DNA of 64,000 bases from Actinoallomurus sp040655075 (lineage in GTDB: Bacteria; Actinomycetota; Actinomycetes; Streptosporangiales; Streptosporangiaceae), in NCBI RefSeq assembly GCF_040655075.1, contig NZ_JBFAJC010000056.1, forward strand, positions 1-64,000, given 5' to 3'. Below are positions 15,960-24,799 of the stretch, in pieces. Every line of letters starts with the position of its first letter. The stretch's first letter is position 1. Below the pieces are notes generated by a model. That model did no database searches. It worked only from the letters and a program-made list of their open reading frames with translations, and was not told the origin of the DNA. The position numbers and the translations under genes were made by a program.

Positions 15960-17966
15960 GTGAACAGCATCGACGGCCTCCGGGACCGCCTGGGGCGCAT
16001 CGCCTACGGCGGTGACTACAACCCCGAGCAGTGGCCCGAGCACGTCTGGGATGAGGACCTCCGGCTGATGAAGGAGGCCGGCGTCTCGCTGATCAGCGTC
16101 GGGATCTTCTCCTGGGCCACCGTGGAGCCCGAGCCCGGCACGTACGACTTCGGCTGGCTGGACCGCGTCATGGACCTGCTCGCCGACGGCGGCGTCGCCG
16201 CGTGCCTGGCCACGATGACGGCCTCCCCGCCGCCCTGGCTCACCGCGCGGCACCCCGAGATCCTGCCGACCGGCGCCGACGGCACGCGGATGTGGCCGGG
16301 CGGGCGGCAGCACTACTGCCCGTCCAGCCCGGTCTACCGTGAGTACGCCGCGGGTCTGGCCGAGCGGGTCGCGACCCGCTACACCGGCCACCCCGCGCTG
16401 GCGCTCTGGCACGTCGGCAACGAGTACGGCAACGTCGCCCCGTGCTACTGCGACGTCTCCGCCGACGCGTTCCGGCGCTGGCTGCGGGAGCGGTACGGCT
16501 CGGTGGACGCCCTCAACGACGCCTGGTCGACGACGTTCTGGTCCCAGCGGTACGCCTCCTTCGACGAGGTGCTGCCGCCGCGCAGCCCCGCGCCGTTCGC
16601 CAATCCCGCCCACGCCGTCGACTACGCGCGGTTCTCCTCCGACGAGCTGCTCGCCTGTTACCTCGTCGAGAAGGAGGTCCTGCGGCGGGTGAGCCCGGAC
16701 GTGCCCGTGATGACCAACTTCCCGCCGTCGCTGCGGCCAGCCGACCTGTGGACGTGGGCGCCGCACCTGGACGTCGTCGCCTACGACGCCTACCCCGACC
16801 CGAACGACGCCGCGGCCGACGCCAAGGTCGCCTTCTCCTACGACGTCATGCGCTCGCTGCGCGACGGGCAGCCCTGGCTGCTGATGGAGCAGGCGCCGAG
16901 CGCGGTCAACTGGCGTGCCCGCAACGCTCCCAAGCCCGCGGGCGCCATGCGGCTGTGGAGCTGGCAGGCCGTCGCGCACGGGGCGGACGCGGTGATGTTC
17001 TTCCAGTGGCGGCAGTCCCGGGGCGGCGCCGAGAAGTTCCACTCGGCGATGGTCCCGCACGGCGGACCCACCGGCCGGGTCTTCGAGGAGGTCCGTGAGC
17101 TCGGGAACGAACTCGCCGCCACGACGGCGCTGCCGGGCGCGCGGGCCCCGCGCGCGGACGTCGCGCTCGTGCTGGACTGGCCGAACTGGTGGGCGCTCGA
17201 GCAGGACGCCCACCCGAGTGCGGACGTGCGGTTCCTGGACGCCGCCTGGGCGCTCCACGGCCCGCTGTACGACGCGAGCGTCGCCTGCGACATCGTCCGC
17301 CCGGACGCCGACCTGTCCGCCTACCGGCTCGTCGTCGTACCCAACCTCTACCTGGTCGACGAGGAGGCCGCCCAGGGCATCGAGCGGTACGTCGAGGACG
17401 GCGGCACGCTGGTGATGTCGTTCTTCTCCGGCATCGTCGACCCGCACGACCGGGTGCATCTCGGCGGCTATCCCGGGCCGTTCCGGCGGGTGCTGGGGCT
17501 GCGCGTCGAGGAGTTCGGGCCGCTGCCGGAGTCCGGGACGATCGGGCTGTCCCAGGGCACCGGCACCGTCTGGTCCGAGGACATGCACCTGGAGGGCGCC
17601 GAGGCCGTCGAGTACTTCACGACGGGTGAGCCGGCCGGGCGACCGGCGGTCACCCGCCATCGGTACGGCCGGGGCACCGCGTGGTACCTGGCCACCCGGC
17701 CCGACCCGGTGACGATGCGCCGCCTCCTCGACCGGATCCGCGAGGAGGCGGGCGCGCGCCCCGTCCTGCCGGGCCTGCCGGAGGGCGTCCAGGCACGGGC
17801 CCGGGTCACCGGCGACGGGCCGTGCTACATCGTCCTGAACCATCGGACCACCCCCGTGACGGTCGATCTTCCCGGCCCGATGAGCGACCTCGTGGGCGGC
17901 ACGGACGCCGCCGCTACCGTGCGGCTCGCACCGCGCGGCGTCGCGGTCCTCCGCCCGGCCGGCTGA
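15960..17966 (+). CDS. GH42 beta-galactosidase
   Basis: This is a 668-residue glycoside hydrolase of family 42. The TIM barrel starts IAYGGDYNPEQWPEHVWDEDL. The acid/base Glu is in LWHVGNEYGN (about residue 154) and the nucleophile Glu in WLLMEQAPSAVNWR (about 310). A Cys cluster (CYCD) follows the first. The trimerisation domain (about 385-590) and a C-terminal beta domain complete the usual length. There is no signal peptide, so it is cytoplasmic and acts on imported galactosides. GTG 15960 follows GGCGGGAA. A hairpin terminator follows the gene. Confidence 0.95.
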   Translation: MNSIDGLRDRLGRIAYGGDYNPEQWPEHVWDEDLRLMKEAGVSLISVGIFSWATVEPEPGTYDFGWLDRVMDLLADGGVAACLATMTASPPPWLTARHPEILPTGADGTRMWPGGRQHYCPSSPVYREYAAGLAERVATRYTGHPALALWHVGNEYGNVAPCYCDVSADAFRRWLRERYGSVDALNDAWSTTFWSQRYASFDEVLPPRSPAPFANPAHAVDYARFSSDELLACYLVEKEVLRRVSPDVPVMTNFPPSLRPADLWTWAPHLDVVAYDAYPDPNDAAADAKVAFSYDVMRSLRDGQPWLLMEQAPSAVNWRARNAPKPAGAMRLWSWQAVAHGADAVMFFQWRQSRGGAEKFHSAMVPHGGPTGRVFEEVRELGNELAATTALPGARAPRADVALVLDWPNWWALEQDAHPSADVRFLDAAWALHGPLYDASVACDIVRPDADLSAYRLVVVPNLYLVDEEAAQGIERYVEDGGTLVMSFFSGIVDPHDRVHLGGYPGPFRRVLGLRVEEFGPLPESGTIGLSQGTGTVWSEDMHLEGAEAVEYFTTGEPAGRPAVTRHRYGRGTAWYLATRPDPVTMRRLLDRIREEAGARPVLPGLPEGVQARARVTGDGPCYIVLNHRTTPVTVDLPGPMSDLVGGTDAAATVRLAPRGVAVLRPAG

Positions 17967-17981
17967 CGACACGGACCTTCG

Positions 17982-18015
17982 ACCGGCCCTCTCCCGAACC
18001 CGGGAGAGGGCCGGT
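17982..18015 (+). terminator. Hairpin terminator after the GH42 gene
   Basis: ACCGGCCCTCTCCC (17982-17995) pairs perfectly with GGGAGAGGGCCGGT (18002-18015) around a 6-base loop. It lies 15 bases after the stop codon. There is no U tract, which is usual in actinomycetes. Confidence 0.8.
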
Positions 18016-18058
18016 GGCATTCGGGCGAGCGGGTCGAGGTGGACGCCTTGGCCGTGCG

Positions 18059-18193
18059 CCCGGCCTGCATGTGGCGTTCACGCACAGTGGTGCGACGCTG
18101 GGACTGATCGCCGGTGAGCTGCTCGCCGACGAGATCGTGACCGGGGAGGCCCAGCCGCTGCTCGAGGCGTTCCGCCCCGGCCGTTTCCAGTGA
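18059..18193 (+). pseudogene. C-terminal remnant of an FAD-dependent (DAO-type) oxidoreductase
   Basis: The 44 codons before the TGA at 18191 encode PGLHVAFTHSGATLGLIAGE followed by LLADEIVTG and a PLLEAFRPGRF tail. This is the usual last segment of D-amino-acid-oxidase-like flavoproteins. No start codon, FAD-binding Rossmann region or substrate domain precedes it; a terminator hairpin sits just upstream. It is the surviving tail of a deleted gene, left between the GH42 and Gfo/Idh genes. Confidence 0.75.
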
Positions 18194-18216
18194 CCTCGAG
18201 AAAGGACGGACCCACG

Positions 18217-19242
18217 ATGACCGAACCGCTGCGCATCGGCCTCGCCGGATACGGCTTCGGCGGCCGGTACTTCCACGCGCCGCTGCTCGCCTCGGCCCCG
18301 GAATGCGCGTTCCTGGGCGTCGTCACGACGTCCCCAGAACGCCGGAAACAGGTCGCCGCCGAGCTGGACCGGCCGGCGCACGCCTCGCTGGAGGAGCTGG
18401 CCGCCGCCGGCGCCGAGGCGGTGGCGATCTCGACACCGGCGGACACGCACATCCCGCTCGCGCGGCAGGCGCTCGAACTCGGCCTCGCCGTGGTCTGCGA
18501 CAAGCCGTTCGCGCTGGACGCGGACGCCGCGCGGGAGACCGTCGAGCTGGCCGAACGGCTCGGTGTGGCCTTGACGGTGTACCAGAACCGCCGCTGGGAC
18601 TCCGACTTCCGTACGCTGCGGCGGCTGGTGGACGCGGGGACGCTCGGCACGCTGACGCGGTTCGAGTCGCGGTTCGAGCGGTTCGCGCCCGACCCGGGTC
18701 CGCCGGCGGCGGGCGGCGGCACCCTGCTGGACTTCGGCAGCCACCTCGTCGACCAGGCGCTCGTGTTGTGCGGGCCGGTCGAGCGGGTGTACGCCGAATG
18801 GCACGTCGGCGACGGCGGGCTCGACGACGACGTGTTCGTCGCGCTGACCCACCGCGACGGCGCGCGGTCCCACCTGTCGGGCAGTTGGCGGCAGGGCGCG
18901 CCGGGCCCGCGGTTCCGCGTGAGCGGCACCACCGGCGCGTACGTCGTCGACGGCGTGGACGGGCAGGAGGCGGCACTGCTCGCCGGCGCCACTCCCGCCT
19001 CCGAAGGCGACCGCTGGGGCGCGGAGCCACAGGAGCGCTGGGGCCAGGTGTTGCGCGGGGACCACGCCGAGCCCGCGCCGTCGGAGCGCGGCCGATGGGA
19101 CCTGTTCTACCCGGCGTTCGCCGCGGCGGTGCGCGGGACGGGACAGCTGCCCGTCGACCCCTGGGACGCGATCGCGACGGCGAGGGTCCTGGACGCCGCG
19201 CGCACCGGCGCGACGACCGGTCAGGTCGTCGCCCTGTCCTGA
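18217..19242 (+). CDS. Gfo/Idh/MocA-family NAD(P)-dependent oxidoreductase
   Basis: This is a 341-residue sugar or inositol-type dehydrogenase. The N-terminal Rossmann motif is IGLAGYGFGGRYFHAPLL; the conserved CDKPFALD gives the EKP-type catalytic Lys (here DKP) and the C-terminal domain has GGGTLLDFGSHLVDQAL with the conserved His. The ATG at 18217 follows GAGAAAGGACG. Its position behind the GH42 gene suggests oxidation of a sugar released by that enzyme, although a dead flavoprotein gene and a terminator lie between, so it may have its own promoter. Confidence 0.9.
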   Translation: MTEPLRIGLAGYGFGGRYFHAPLLASAPECAFLGVVTTSPERRKQVAAELDRPAHASLEELAAAGAEAVAISTPADTHIPLARQALELGLAVVCDKPFALDADAARETVELAERLGVALTVYQNRRWDSDFRTLRRLVDAGTLGTLTRFESRFERFAPDPGPPAAGGGTLLDFGSHLVDQALVLCGPVERVYAEWHVGDGGLDDDVFVALTHRDGARSHLSGSWRQGAPGPRFRVSGTTGAYVVDGVDGQEAALLAGATPASEGDRWGAEPQERWGQVLRGDHAEPAPSERGRWDLFYPAFAAAVRGTGQLPVDPWDAIATARVLDAARTGATTGQVVALS

Positions 19243-19437
19243 ACGACAGGACGCGGGGAAGCGACTCCCGTGCCGAGGACCTCGCGCGCCTACCGGACGC
19301 GGAACCGGGCCGACGCTCCCGGTCGGGCATGTACCGGCGCACTCCCGCGCGAGGGCGTCCGGCCGGCCGCGCGGCGACGTCGGCCGGCCGCACCCGCAGC
19401 GACCCGGGTGCCGTCCGCCGACGCGGAACGAGGTCCG

Positions 19438-20370
19438 TCAGCGGATCGGGGTCGCGTCGTCGGCCGGGTGCCGCTCGCCGGCGGCCAGGCGGAGCGCCTG
19501 GCGGCAGGCCTGGATCGCGGGGTGCGGACCGCGGCCTCGGCGCACCGCGGTGAAGACCCGGCGCGCCCGCCGGCCTCGGGGAAGGAGCCGCAGGGGGACG
19601 GTCGGTTCACGCCCGCTCCAGATGAGGTCCGGCAGCAGGGCGACCGCGTGGCCCTGTTCGACGAGGCGCAGGTGGAGCAGGAGATCGGCGGACTCGAACC
19701 GTACGTCGGGCTCGAAGCCGGTGTCACGGCACAACGTCATGGCCCAGTGCCGGGCGGCCGTGCCCTCGGGCTCCATCGCCCAAGGGCCGCCCGCCGCCGC
19801 GCGCAGCGCCGCCGTCGGTCCCACCGTGCCGTCGTCCGGCTCGGGCAGCGCGAGGCGCAATGGGTCTTCGAGCAGGTCCTCCTGCTCCAGTTCGGCGGCG
19901 CGGGGGTTCGGGTTGCCGGGGTACTCCTCGGCGATGACCAGATCGAAGTCACGCGCTTGCAGGGCCGGAAGCGCCTCTTCCGGCTCCATCTGGGTGACGT
20001 GGACGCGCAGGCCGGGGTGGGTGTCGCGCAACAGGCTCAGCGCCGTCGGCATCAGGGCGAGGGCCGCGGTCTGGAACGACGCGATGCGGAGGGTTCCGGT
20101 CAGGTCGGTCAGTGAGGCGGCGATGTCCGCCTCGGCGCGCTCCAGGCGTTCCAGTACCGCCTCGGTGTGGGCGACGAGGATCTCGGCCTGTGGGGTGAGC
20201 CGTACACGACGCCCCACCGGTTCCAGCAGAGGGACGCCGGCTTCCGCCTCCAGCTGCGAGAGCTGTTGTGAGACGGACGAGGGGCTGTACGAGAGGGCCG
20301 CGGCGACGGCCGCCAGCGTGCCCCGGTGCTTGAGCTCGCGCAGCAGGCGCAGCCGGTGAAGGTCGAACAT
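19438..20370 (-). CDS. LysR-family transcriptional regulator
   Basis: This is a 310-residue LTTR. The helix-turn-helix is at 4-62 (LHRLRLLRELKHRGTLAAVA, SYSPSSVSQQLSQLEAEAGV). The two-lobed periplasmic-binding-like effector domain spans about 90-300 (LRIASFQTAALALMPTAL onward). It is divergent from the diaminopropionate ammonia-lyase gene with a palindromic site between them, and presumably activates that gene with an amino-acid ligand. Confidence 0.92.
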   Translation of the reverse strand: MFDLHRLRLLRELKHRGTLAAVAAALSYSPSSVSQQLSQLEAEAGVPLLEPVGRRVRLTPQAEILVAHTEAVLERLERAEADIAASLTDLTGTLRIASFQTAALALMPTALSLLRDTHPGLRVHVTQMEPEEALPALQARDFDLVIAEEYPGNPNPRAAELEQEDLLEDPLRLALPEPDDGTVGPTAALRAAAGGPWAMEPEGTAARHWAMTLCRDTGFEPDVRFESADLLLHLRLVEQGHAVALLPDLIWSGREPTVPLRLLPRGRRARRVFTAVRRGRGPHPAIQACRQALRLAAGERHPADDATPIR

Positions 20371-20392
20371 CGGCGGACCATTTCGAGGGGTG

Positions 20393-20415
20393 ATTCGTCG
20401 GCTTTTACGACGAAT
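20393..20415. promoter_or_regulatory. Probable LysR binding site
   Basis: ATTCGTCG (20393-20400) and CGACGAAT (20408-20415) are perfect reverse complements with a 7-base centre. The site lies in the 101-base divergent region, 22 bases from the lysR start, in the position of a LysR recognition site. A and T at the arm ends fit the T-N11-A style of such sites only loosely. Confidence 0.6.
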
Positions 20416-20471
20416 ATACGTTGAAAACATTTGCTGGACCGACGGAACCCGTGTGCCGCACGCTTGTTCCC

Positions 20472-21599
20472 ATGCCTGAACACGCCTCCTCTCCTCGTAC
20501 GGTGCCGTGGTTCTCCCGGCCCGCGGCACGGTCGTGGACGTGCGCGCCCGCGCCCGCCGGCGTGCGGGACTTCCACGCCGCGCTGCCCGGCTACGCGCCC
20601 ACCCCGCTGACCGAGGTCCCCGCCGTCGCGGCCGAGCTGGGGGTGGGCCGGGTCTTCGTCAAGGACGAGTCGTCGCGTCTGGGACTGCCGGCGTTCAAGG
20701 CGCTGGGCGCGTTCTGGGCGGTGCATCGCGTTCTGGCCGAGCGGGCGGCGAACGGCCGGGCACCGTCCGGTCCGCTCACGTTCGTGACCGCCACCGATGG
20801 CAACCACGGCCGGGCCCTGGCCCGCGCGGCACGCCTGGCCGGCGGGCGCGCCCACGTCTTCGTGCCCGAGGGCGTTCACCCGATGGCCGTGGCCGCCATC
20901 GCCGGCGAAGGGGCCGAGGTCACCGAGGTCGCGGGCCCGTACGACGGTGCCGTCCGCCGGGCGGCCGAGGCGGCCGCCGTCCCCGGCGCGGTCCTCGTCC
21001 AGGACACCGCCTGGCCCGGCTACGAACGGATCCCCGGCTGGATCGTCGAGGGCTACTCCACCCTCTTCGCCGAGATCGACGCCCAGCTGGCCACGGCGGG
21101 GACCGGCCCGCCCGACCTCGTCGCCGTTCCGGTGGGCGTGGGCTCGCTGGCCCAGGCCGCCATCACTCACTACCGCAGCCGCGTCGCCGACCCGGCGCCG
21201 ACGCTGCTGTCGGTCGAGCCCGAGGCCGCGCCCTGCGTCCTCCAAAGCCTCCTCGGCGGCGAGCCGGTCAGCGTCACCACGGGCGAGACCATCATGGCGG
21301 GCCTGAACTGCGGTACCCCGTCCGACATCGCGTGGCCCTTCCTGCGCGACGGGCTCGACGCCGCCATCGTCATCACCGACGCCGAAAGCGCTCGCGCCGC
21401 GGGTGACCTCGCCGCCCTGGGCGTGTCCTGCGGGCCGTGCGGCGCCGCGGCACTGGCCGGAGTCCGCGCCGCTCTCACCGGCGACGGCGCGCGGCGCCGC
21501 ACCGCCCTGGGACTCGGCCCCGCATCGACCCTCGTCCTGCTCAGTACCGAAGGCGCCGACGCCAACCCCTCTCCGTTCGCCGGAGACCCTGGCATCTGA
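20472..21599 (+). CDS. Diaminopropionate ammonia-lyase (YgeX-like, PLP fold type II)
   Basis: This is a 375-residue PLP enzyme. The cofactor Lys is in LGLPAFKALGAFWAV; the phosphate-contacting ATDGNHGRALA motif follows, and the Gly-rich VPVGVGSLAQAA loop is present. These and the ARSWTCAPAP-type N-terminus match diaminopropionate ammonia-lyase, which converts 2,3-diaminopropionate to pyruvate and ammonia. It is transcribed away from the LysR gene and is followed after 48 bases by an M20 hydrolase, the same pairing as E. coli ygeX-ygeY. Confidence 0.85.
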   Translation: MPEHASSPRTVPWFSRPAARSWTCAPAPAGVRDFHAALPGYAPTPLTEVPAVAAELGVGRVFVKDESSRLGLPAFKALGAFWAVHRVLAERAANGRAPSGPLTFVTATDGNHGRALARAARLAGGRAHVFVPEGVHPMAVAAIAGEGAEVTEVAGPYDGAVRRAAEAAAVPGAVLVQDTAWPGYERIPGWIVEGYSTLFAEIDAQLATAGTGPPDLVAVPVGVGSLAQAAITHYRSRVADPAPTLLSVEPEAAPCVLQSLLGGEPVSVTTGETIMAGLNCGTPSDIAWPFLRDGLDAAIVITDAESARAAGDLAALGVSCGPCGAAALAGVRAALTGDGARRRTALGLGPASTLVLLSTEGADANPSPFAGDPGI

Positions 21600-21647
21600 C
21601 GAGGCCGGGCCCGCATCGTTCCCGAGCACATCTCCCGAAAGGTCGCC

Positions 21648-22790
21648 ATGCCCGACGAAACGGTTGAACTCCTAGGCCGACTCATCGCCATCGACTCCGT
21701 CAATCCGGGTCTCGTCTCCGGCGGGGCGGGCGAGACCGCGATCGCCGACTTCTGCGGTCGGTGGCTGGCCGCCCATGGCTTCGAGGTGCACCGGCTGGAG
21801 AAGCGCCCGGGTCGTCCCTCGCTGGTCGCGATCGCCCGCGGCACGGGGGGCGGCCGCTCACTGATGCTCAACGGTCACCTCGACACCGTCGGCCTCGCCG
21901 GCTACGACGGTAATCCGCTCGCTCCGCGGATCAGCGACGGCAGGATGTTCGGGCGCGGGGCCTTCGACATGAAGGGCGGCGTCGCGGCCATGATGGTCGC
22001 GGCGGCCCGGGCCACACGGCGCGGGCCGCTGCGCGGAGACGTGCTCGTGGCCTGCGTCGCCGACGAGGAGCACGGCAGCCTCGGCACCGAGGAGGTCCTG
22101 GAGTCCTTCGGCGCCGACGCCGCGATCGTCACCGAGCCGAGCCAGTTGCAGCTGACTCTCGCCCACAAGGGGTTCGCCTGGTTCGACGTGGAGATCGAGG
22201 GGCGGGCGGCCCACGGCTCGCGCCCCGACCTGGGCGTCGACGCCATCACCAAGGCCGGCCGCTTCCTCGTCGCGCTGGAGGACCTGGGCCGCCATCTGGC
22301 CGGAGGTCCGGCACATCCGCTCCTGGGCACCGGGACCGTGCACGCCGGCGTCATCCACGGCGGCGAGGAGCCCTCCACCTACCCGGCGCGCTGCCGGATC
22401 ACGCTGGAGCGCCGCACGGTCCCCGGCGAGGACGAGGGGAGCGTCCACGCGGAACTGACCGCGGTCCTCGAGGACCTCGCCGCCACCATCGCGGACTTCC
22501 GCTACCGTCTCGTCCCCGGCCTGCACCGGGAGCCCTTCCAGGCCGACCCGGACGCGCCGATCGTGCGCACCCTCACCCGCCACGCGGAATCGGTGCTCGG
22601 GCAGCCGCCCGTGATCCGCGCCGAGGCGTTCTGGACCGACTGCGCCCTCTTCGCCCGCGCGGGCATCCCCTGTCTTCTGTTCGGCGTCGCCGGTGAGGGC
22701 GCCCACGCGGCCACCGAATGGGCCGACATCGCCTCGCTGCACCACCTCACACGCATCCTCACCGACACCGCGGCCGACTTCTGTTCCTGA
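21648..22790 (+). CDS. M20-family (ArgE/DapE/YgeY-like) metallohydrolase
   Basis: This is a 380-residue zinc deacylase. Metal ligands can be seen in MLNGHLDTVG (His, Asp), GRGAFDMKGGVAAM, and CVADEEHGSLGTEEV (catalytic Glu and ligand Glu). The lid domain has AHKGFAWFDVEIEGRAAHGS. The C-terminal ligand His is in GEGAHAATEW. Next to the diaminopropionate ammonia-lyase it probably releases the amino-acid substrate from an N-acyl or dipeptide precursor. ATG 21648 follows CGAAAGG. Confidence 0.9.
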   Translation: MPDETVELLGRLIAIDSVNPGLVSGGAGETAIADFCGRWLAAHGFEVHRLEKRPGRPSLVAIARGTGGGRSLMLNGHLDTVGLAGYDGNPLAPRISDGRMFGRGAFDMKGGVAAMMVAAARATRRGPLRGDVLVACVADEEHGSLGTEEVLESFGADAAIVTEPSQLQLTLAHKGFAWFDVEIEGRAAHGSRPDLGVDAITKAGRFLVALEDLGRHLAGGPAHPLLGTGTVHAGVIHGGEEPSTYPARCRITLERRTVPGEDEGSVHAELTAVLEDLAATIADFRYRLVPGLHREPFQADPDAPIVRTLTRHAESVLGQPPVIRAEAFWTDCALFARAGIPCLLFGVAGEGAHAATEWADIASLHHLTRILTDTAADFCS

Positions 22791-22831
22791 GCGCCGATAC
22801 GGTTGGGCCGAACTGACGGAAGGGGCGGGCC

Positions 22832-23866
22832 GTGCGGGCGGTGGTGTACGACGGGTTCGGGCTGATGCCGGAGGTACGGGAGGTGCCCGATCCGGAGCCG
22901 CCGCGCGCCGGCGTGGTGATCCGGGTCGAGGCGACCGGGCTGTGCCGCAGCGACTGGCACGGCTGGATGGGCCACGACCCCGACATCACGCGGTTCCCGC
23001 ACGTGCCGGGTCACGAGCTGGCGGGTGTCGTCGCGGCCGCCGGGCCGGACGTGACCGGGTGGCGGCCCGGCGACCGGGTGACGGTGCCGTTCGTGTGCGC
23101 GTGCGGCCGGTGCGCGGCGTGCGCGGCCGGTGACCAGCAGGTCTGCGAACGCCAGACCCAGCCCGGCTTCACCCACTGGGGGTCGTTCGCGGAGTACGTC
23201 GTCATCGACGACGCCGACGTCAACCTGGTGGCCCTCCCCGACGACCTGGCGGCCACCACTGCGGCGGCGCTGGGCTGCCGGTTCGCGACCGCGTTCCGGG
23301 CCGTGACCGCGCAGGGGCGCGTCGGGCCGGGCGTGTGGGTGGCGGTGCACGGGTGCGGCGGGGTCGGCCTGTCGGCGGTGATGATCGCCGCCGCGTGCGG
23401 GGCGCGGGTCGTCGCCGTCGACGTCTCCCCCGCGGCTCTGGAACTGGCCCAGCGCTTCGGCGCCGCCGCCAGCGTCGAGGGCCCGGACGGCGTGGCGGAG
23501 GCCGTACGCGAGATCACCGGAGGCGGCGCCGACGTGTCCCTGGACGCGCTCGGCAGCCCGGCGACCTGCGCGGCGTCCGTGGAGAGCCTGCGCCGCCGGG
23601 GACGTCACGTCCAGGTGGGCCTGCTGCCGCCGGCGGCCGGCCCGGCCGCGGTGCCGATGCACCGGGTCATCGCCCTGGAGCTGGAGGTCGTGGGCAGCCA
23701 CGGGATGGCCGCGCACGCCTACGGGCCGATGATGGCGATGGTCGCGGCCGGGACCCTGCGGCCCGACTTGTTGGTCACCCGCACGATCGGCCTCGCCGAC
23801 GCCCCGGCCGCCCTGGCGGCGATGGGCACCGCTCCGTCCGCCGGGGCCACGGTCATCGTTCCCTGA
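22832..23866 (+). CDS. Zinc-dependent alcohol dehydrogenase (MDR family)
   Basis: This is a 344-residue medium-chain dehydrogenase. The catalytic zinc site is GLCRSDWHGWMGH with PGHELAG. The structural zinc Cys cluster is CACGRCAACAAGDQQVC. The Rossmann motif is VAVHGCGGVGLSAVM. It starts at GTG 22832 with GGAAGGGGCGG upstream. It lies 41 bases after the M20 hydrolase and could belong to that operon; its 3' end overlaps the convergent MarR gene by 14 bases. Substrate unknown. Confidence 0.92.
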   Translation: MRAVVYDGFGLMPEVREVPDPEPPRAGVVIRVEATGLCRSDWHGWMGHDPDITRFPHVPGHELAGVVAAAGPDVTGWRPGDRVTVPFVCACGRCAACAAGDQQVCERQTQPGFTHWGSFAEYVVIDDADVNLVALPDDLAATTAAALGCRFATAFRAVTAQGRVGPGVWVAVHGCGGVGLSAVMIAAACGARVVAVDVSPAALELAQRFGAAASVEGPDGVAEAVREITGGGADVSLDALGSPATCAASVESLRRRGRHVQVGLLPPAAGPAAVPMHRVIALELEVVGSHGMAAHAYGPMMAMVAAGTLRPDLLVTRTIGLADAPAALAAMGTAPSAGATVIVP

Positions 23867-24308
23867 CCGTTTCCTCGTGCAGGTGGGCGAACAGTCGCAG
23901 CAGCAGGTCGTGCAGCCGGGCGCGTTCGTCCTCGTCGAGCGGCGCGAGGACCCCCTCCTGGACGGCCGATGCCTCGGAGGTCAGGTCGGCCAGGGCCGTC
24001 CGGCCCGCCGGGGTGATCGTGACCACGACGCGGCGCCGGTCGGCCGGGTCGCGGGCGCGCTCGACGTGATCCGCGGCGGCCAGCTCGTCGAGGACCTTCA
24101 CCACGTCGCTCGGGTCGATGCTCAGCCGGGCGGCGAGGTCGCGCTGCGCGTGCGGGCCGAAGTCGGCCAGCGCCGCGAGAACGGCCATGTGCCACAGGCG
24201 GACGTCACGCGCCGCGAGCCGCTCGGTGATGCGCATGCGCGCCGTCTTGCCCACCCGGGACAGCAGGTAGGTGGTGAGCGCCAGCAGGCTGGGCGGTGTC
24301 TCGTGCAT
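23853..24308 (-). CDS. MarR-family transcriptional regulator
   Basis: This is a 151-residue winged-helix protein with the MarR layout: dimerisation helices at both ends, the recognition region AQRDLAARLSIDPSDVVKVL, and the wing RDPADRRRVVVTITPAGR. It is divergent from the VOC-family gene, with a 59-base intergenic region carrying near-repeats GGTCTGCACC and GGTTCGCACC 18 bases apart. It probably controls itself and the VOC gene. Confidence 0.92.
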   Translation of the reverse strand: MHETPPSLLALTTYLLSRVGKTARMRITERLAARDVRLWHMAVLAALADFGPHAQRDLAARLSIDPSDVVKVLDELAAADHVERARDPADRRRVVVTITPAGRTALADLTSEASAVQEGVLAPLDEDERARLHDLLLRLFAHLHEETVRER

Positions 24309-24367
24309 GCCACCAGAGTGTAGGGTCTGCACCAATAATGGGTTCGCACCTATGAATTGGAGTGGAC

Positions 24368-24772
24368 ATGGACGTCCTGCACCCGCGCCTGCTCGTGACC
24401 CGGTTCGCCGAGTGCTTCGCCTTCTACGACGCGGTCCTGCCCGAGCTGGCGGGCGCGCGACTGGCGCGCGGCGGCGTGACCGGGCCGTACGCAAGCTGGG
24501 ACGTCGGCGAGGATGGCGTCCTCGCGCTCTTCGACCGCGCCGCGATGGCGGCGGTCGTGGGCACGGCGGGACTACCCGCCGAGGCACCCGCCCAGGACCG
24601 GGCCATGTTCGTCAGCCGGGTCGCCGACGTCGACGCGGCATTCGCGTTCTGCCTGAGCCACGGCGCCGAAGCGGTGGCCGCACCGACGGACCGGCCCGAG
24701 TGGGGGCCGACGCTCCGCAACGCACTGGTCCGCGACCCGGACGGCACCCTGCTGGAGCTGCAGTCCTACTGA
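24368..24772 (+). CDS. VOC-superfamily (glyoxalase/bleomycin-resistance-like) protein
   Basis: This is a 134-residue protein with two beta-alpha-beta-beta-beta halves. HPRLLVTRFAECFAFYDAVL opens the first and RVADVDAAFAFCLSHGAE the second. The ending RNALVRDPDGTLLELQSY carries the usual metal-binding Glu, and His5 is the other likely ligand. Members bind metals and act as dioxygenases, isomerases or drug-binding proteins. The ATG at 24368 follows GGAG by five bases. It is divergent from MarR, which suggests a MarR-controlled detoxification role. Confidence 0.87.
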   Translation: MDVLHPRLLVTRFAECFAFYDAVLPELAGARLARGGVTGPYASWDVGEDGVLALFDRAAMAAVVGTAGLPAEAPAQDRAMFVSRVADVDAAFAFCLSHGAEAVAAPTDRPEWGPTLRNALVRDPDGTLLELQSY

Positions 24773-24799
24773 TGTCCGCCGGTCGGCATGCTCATGTGC

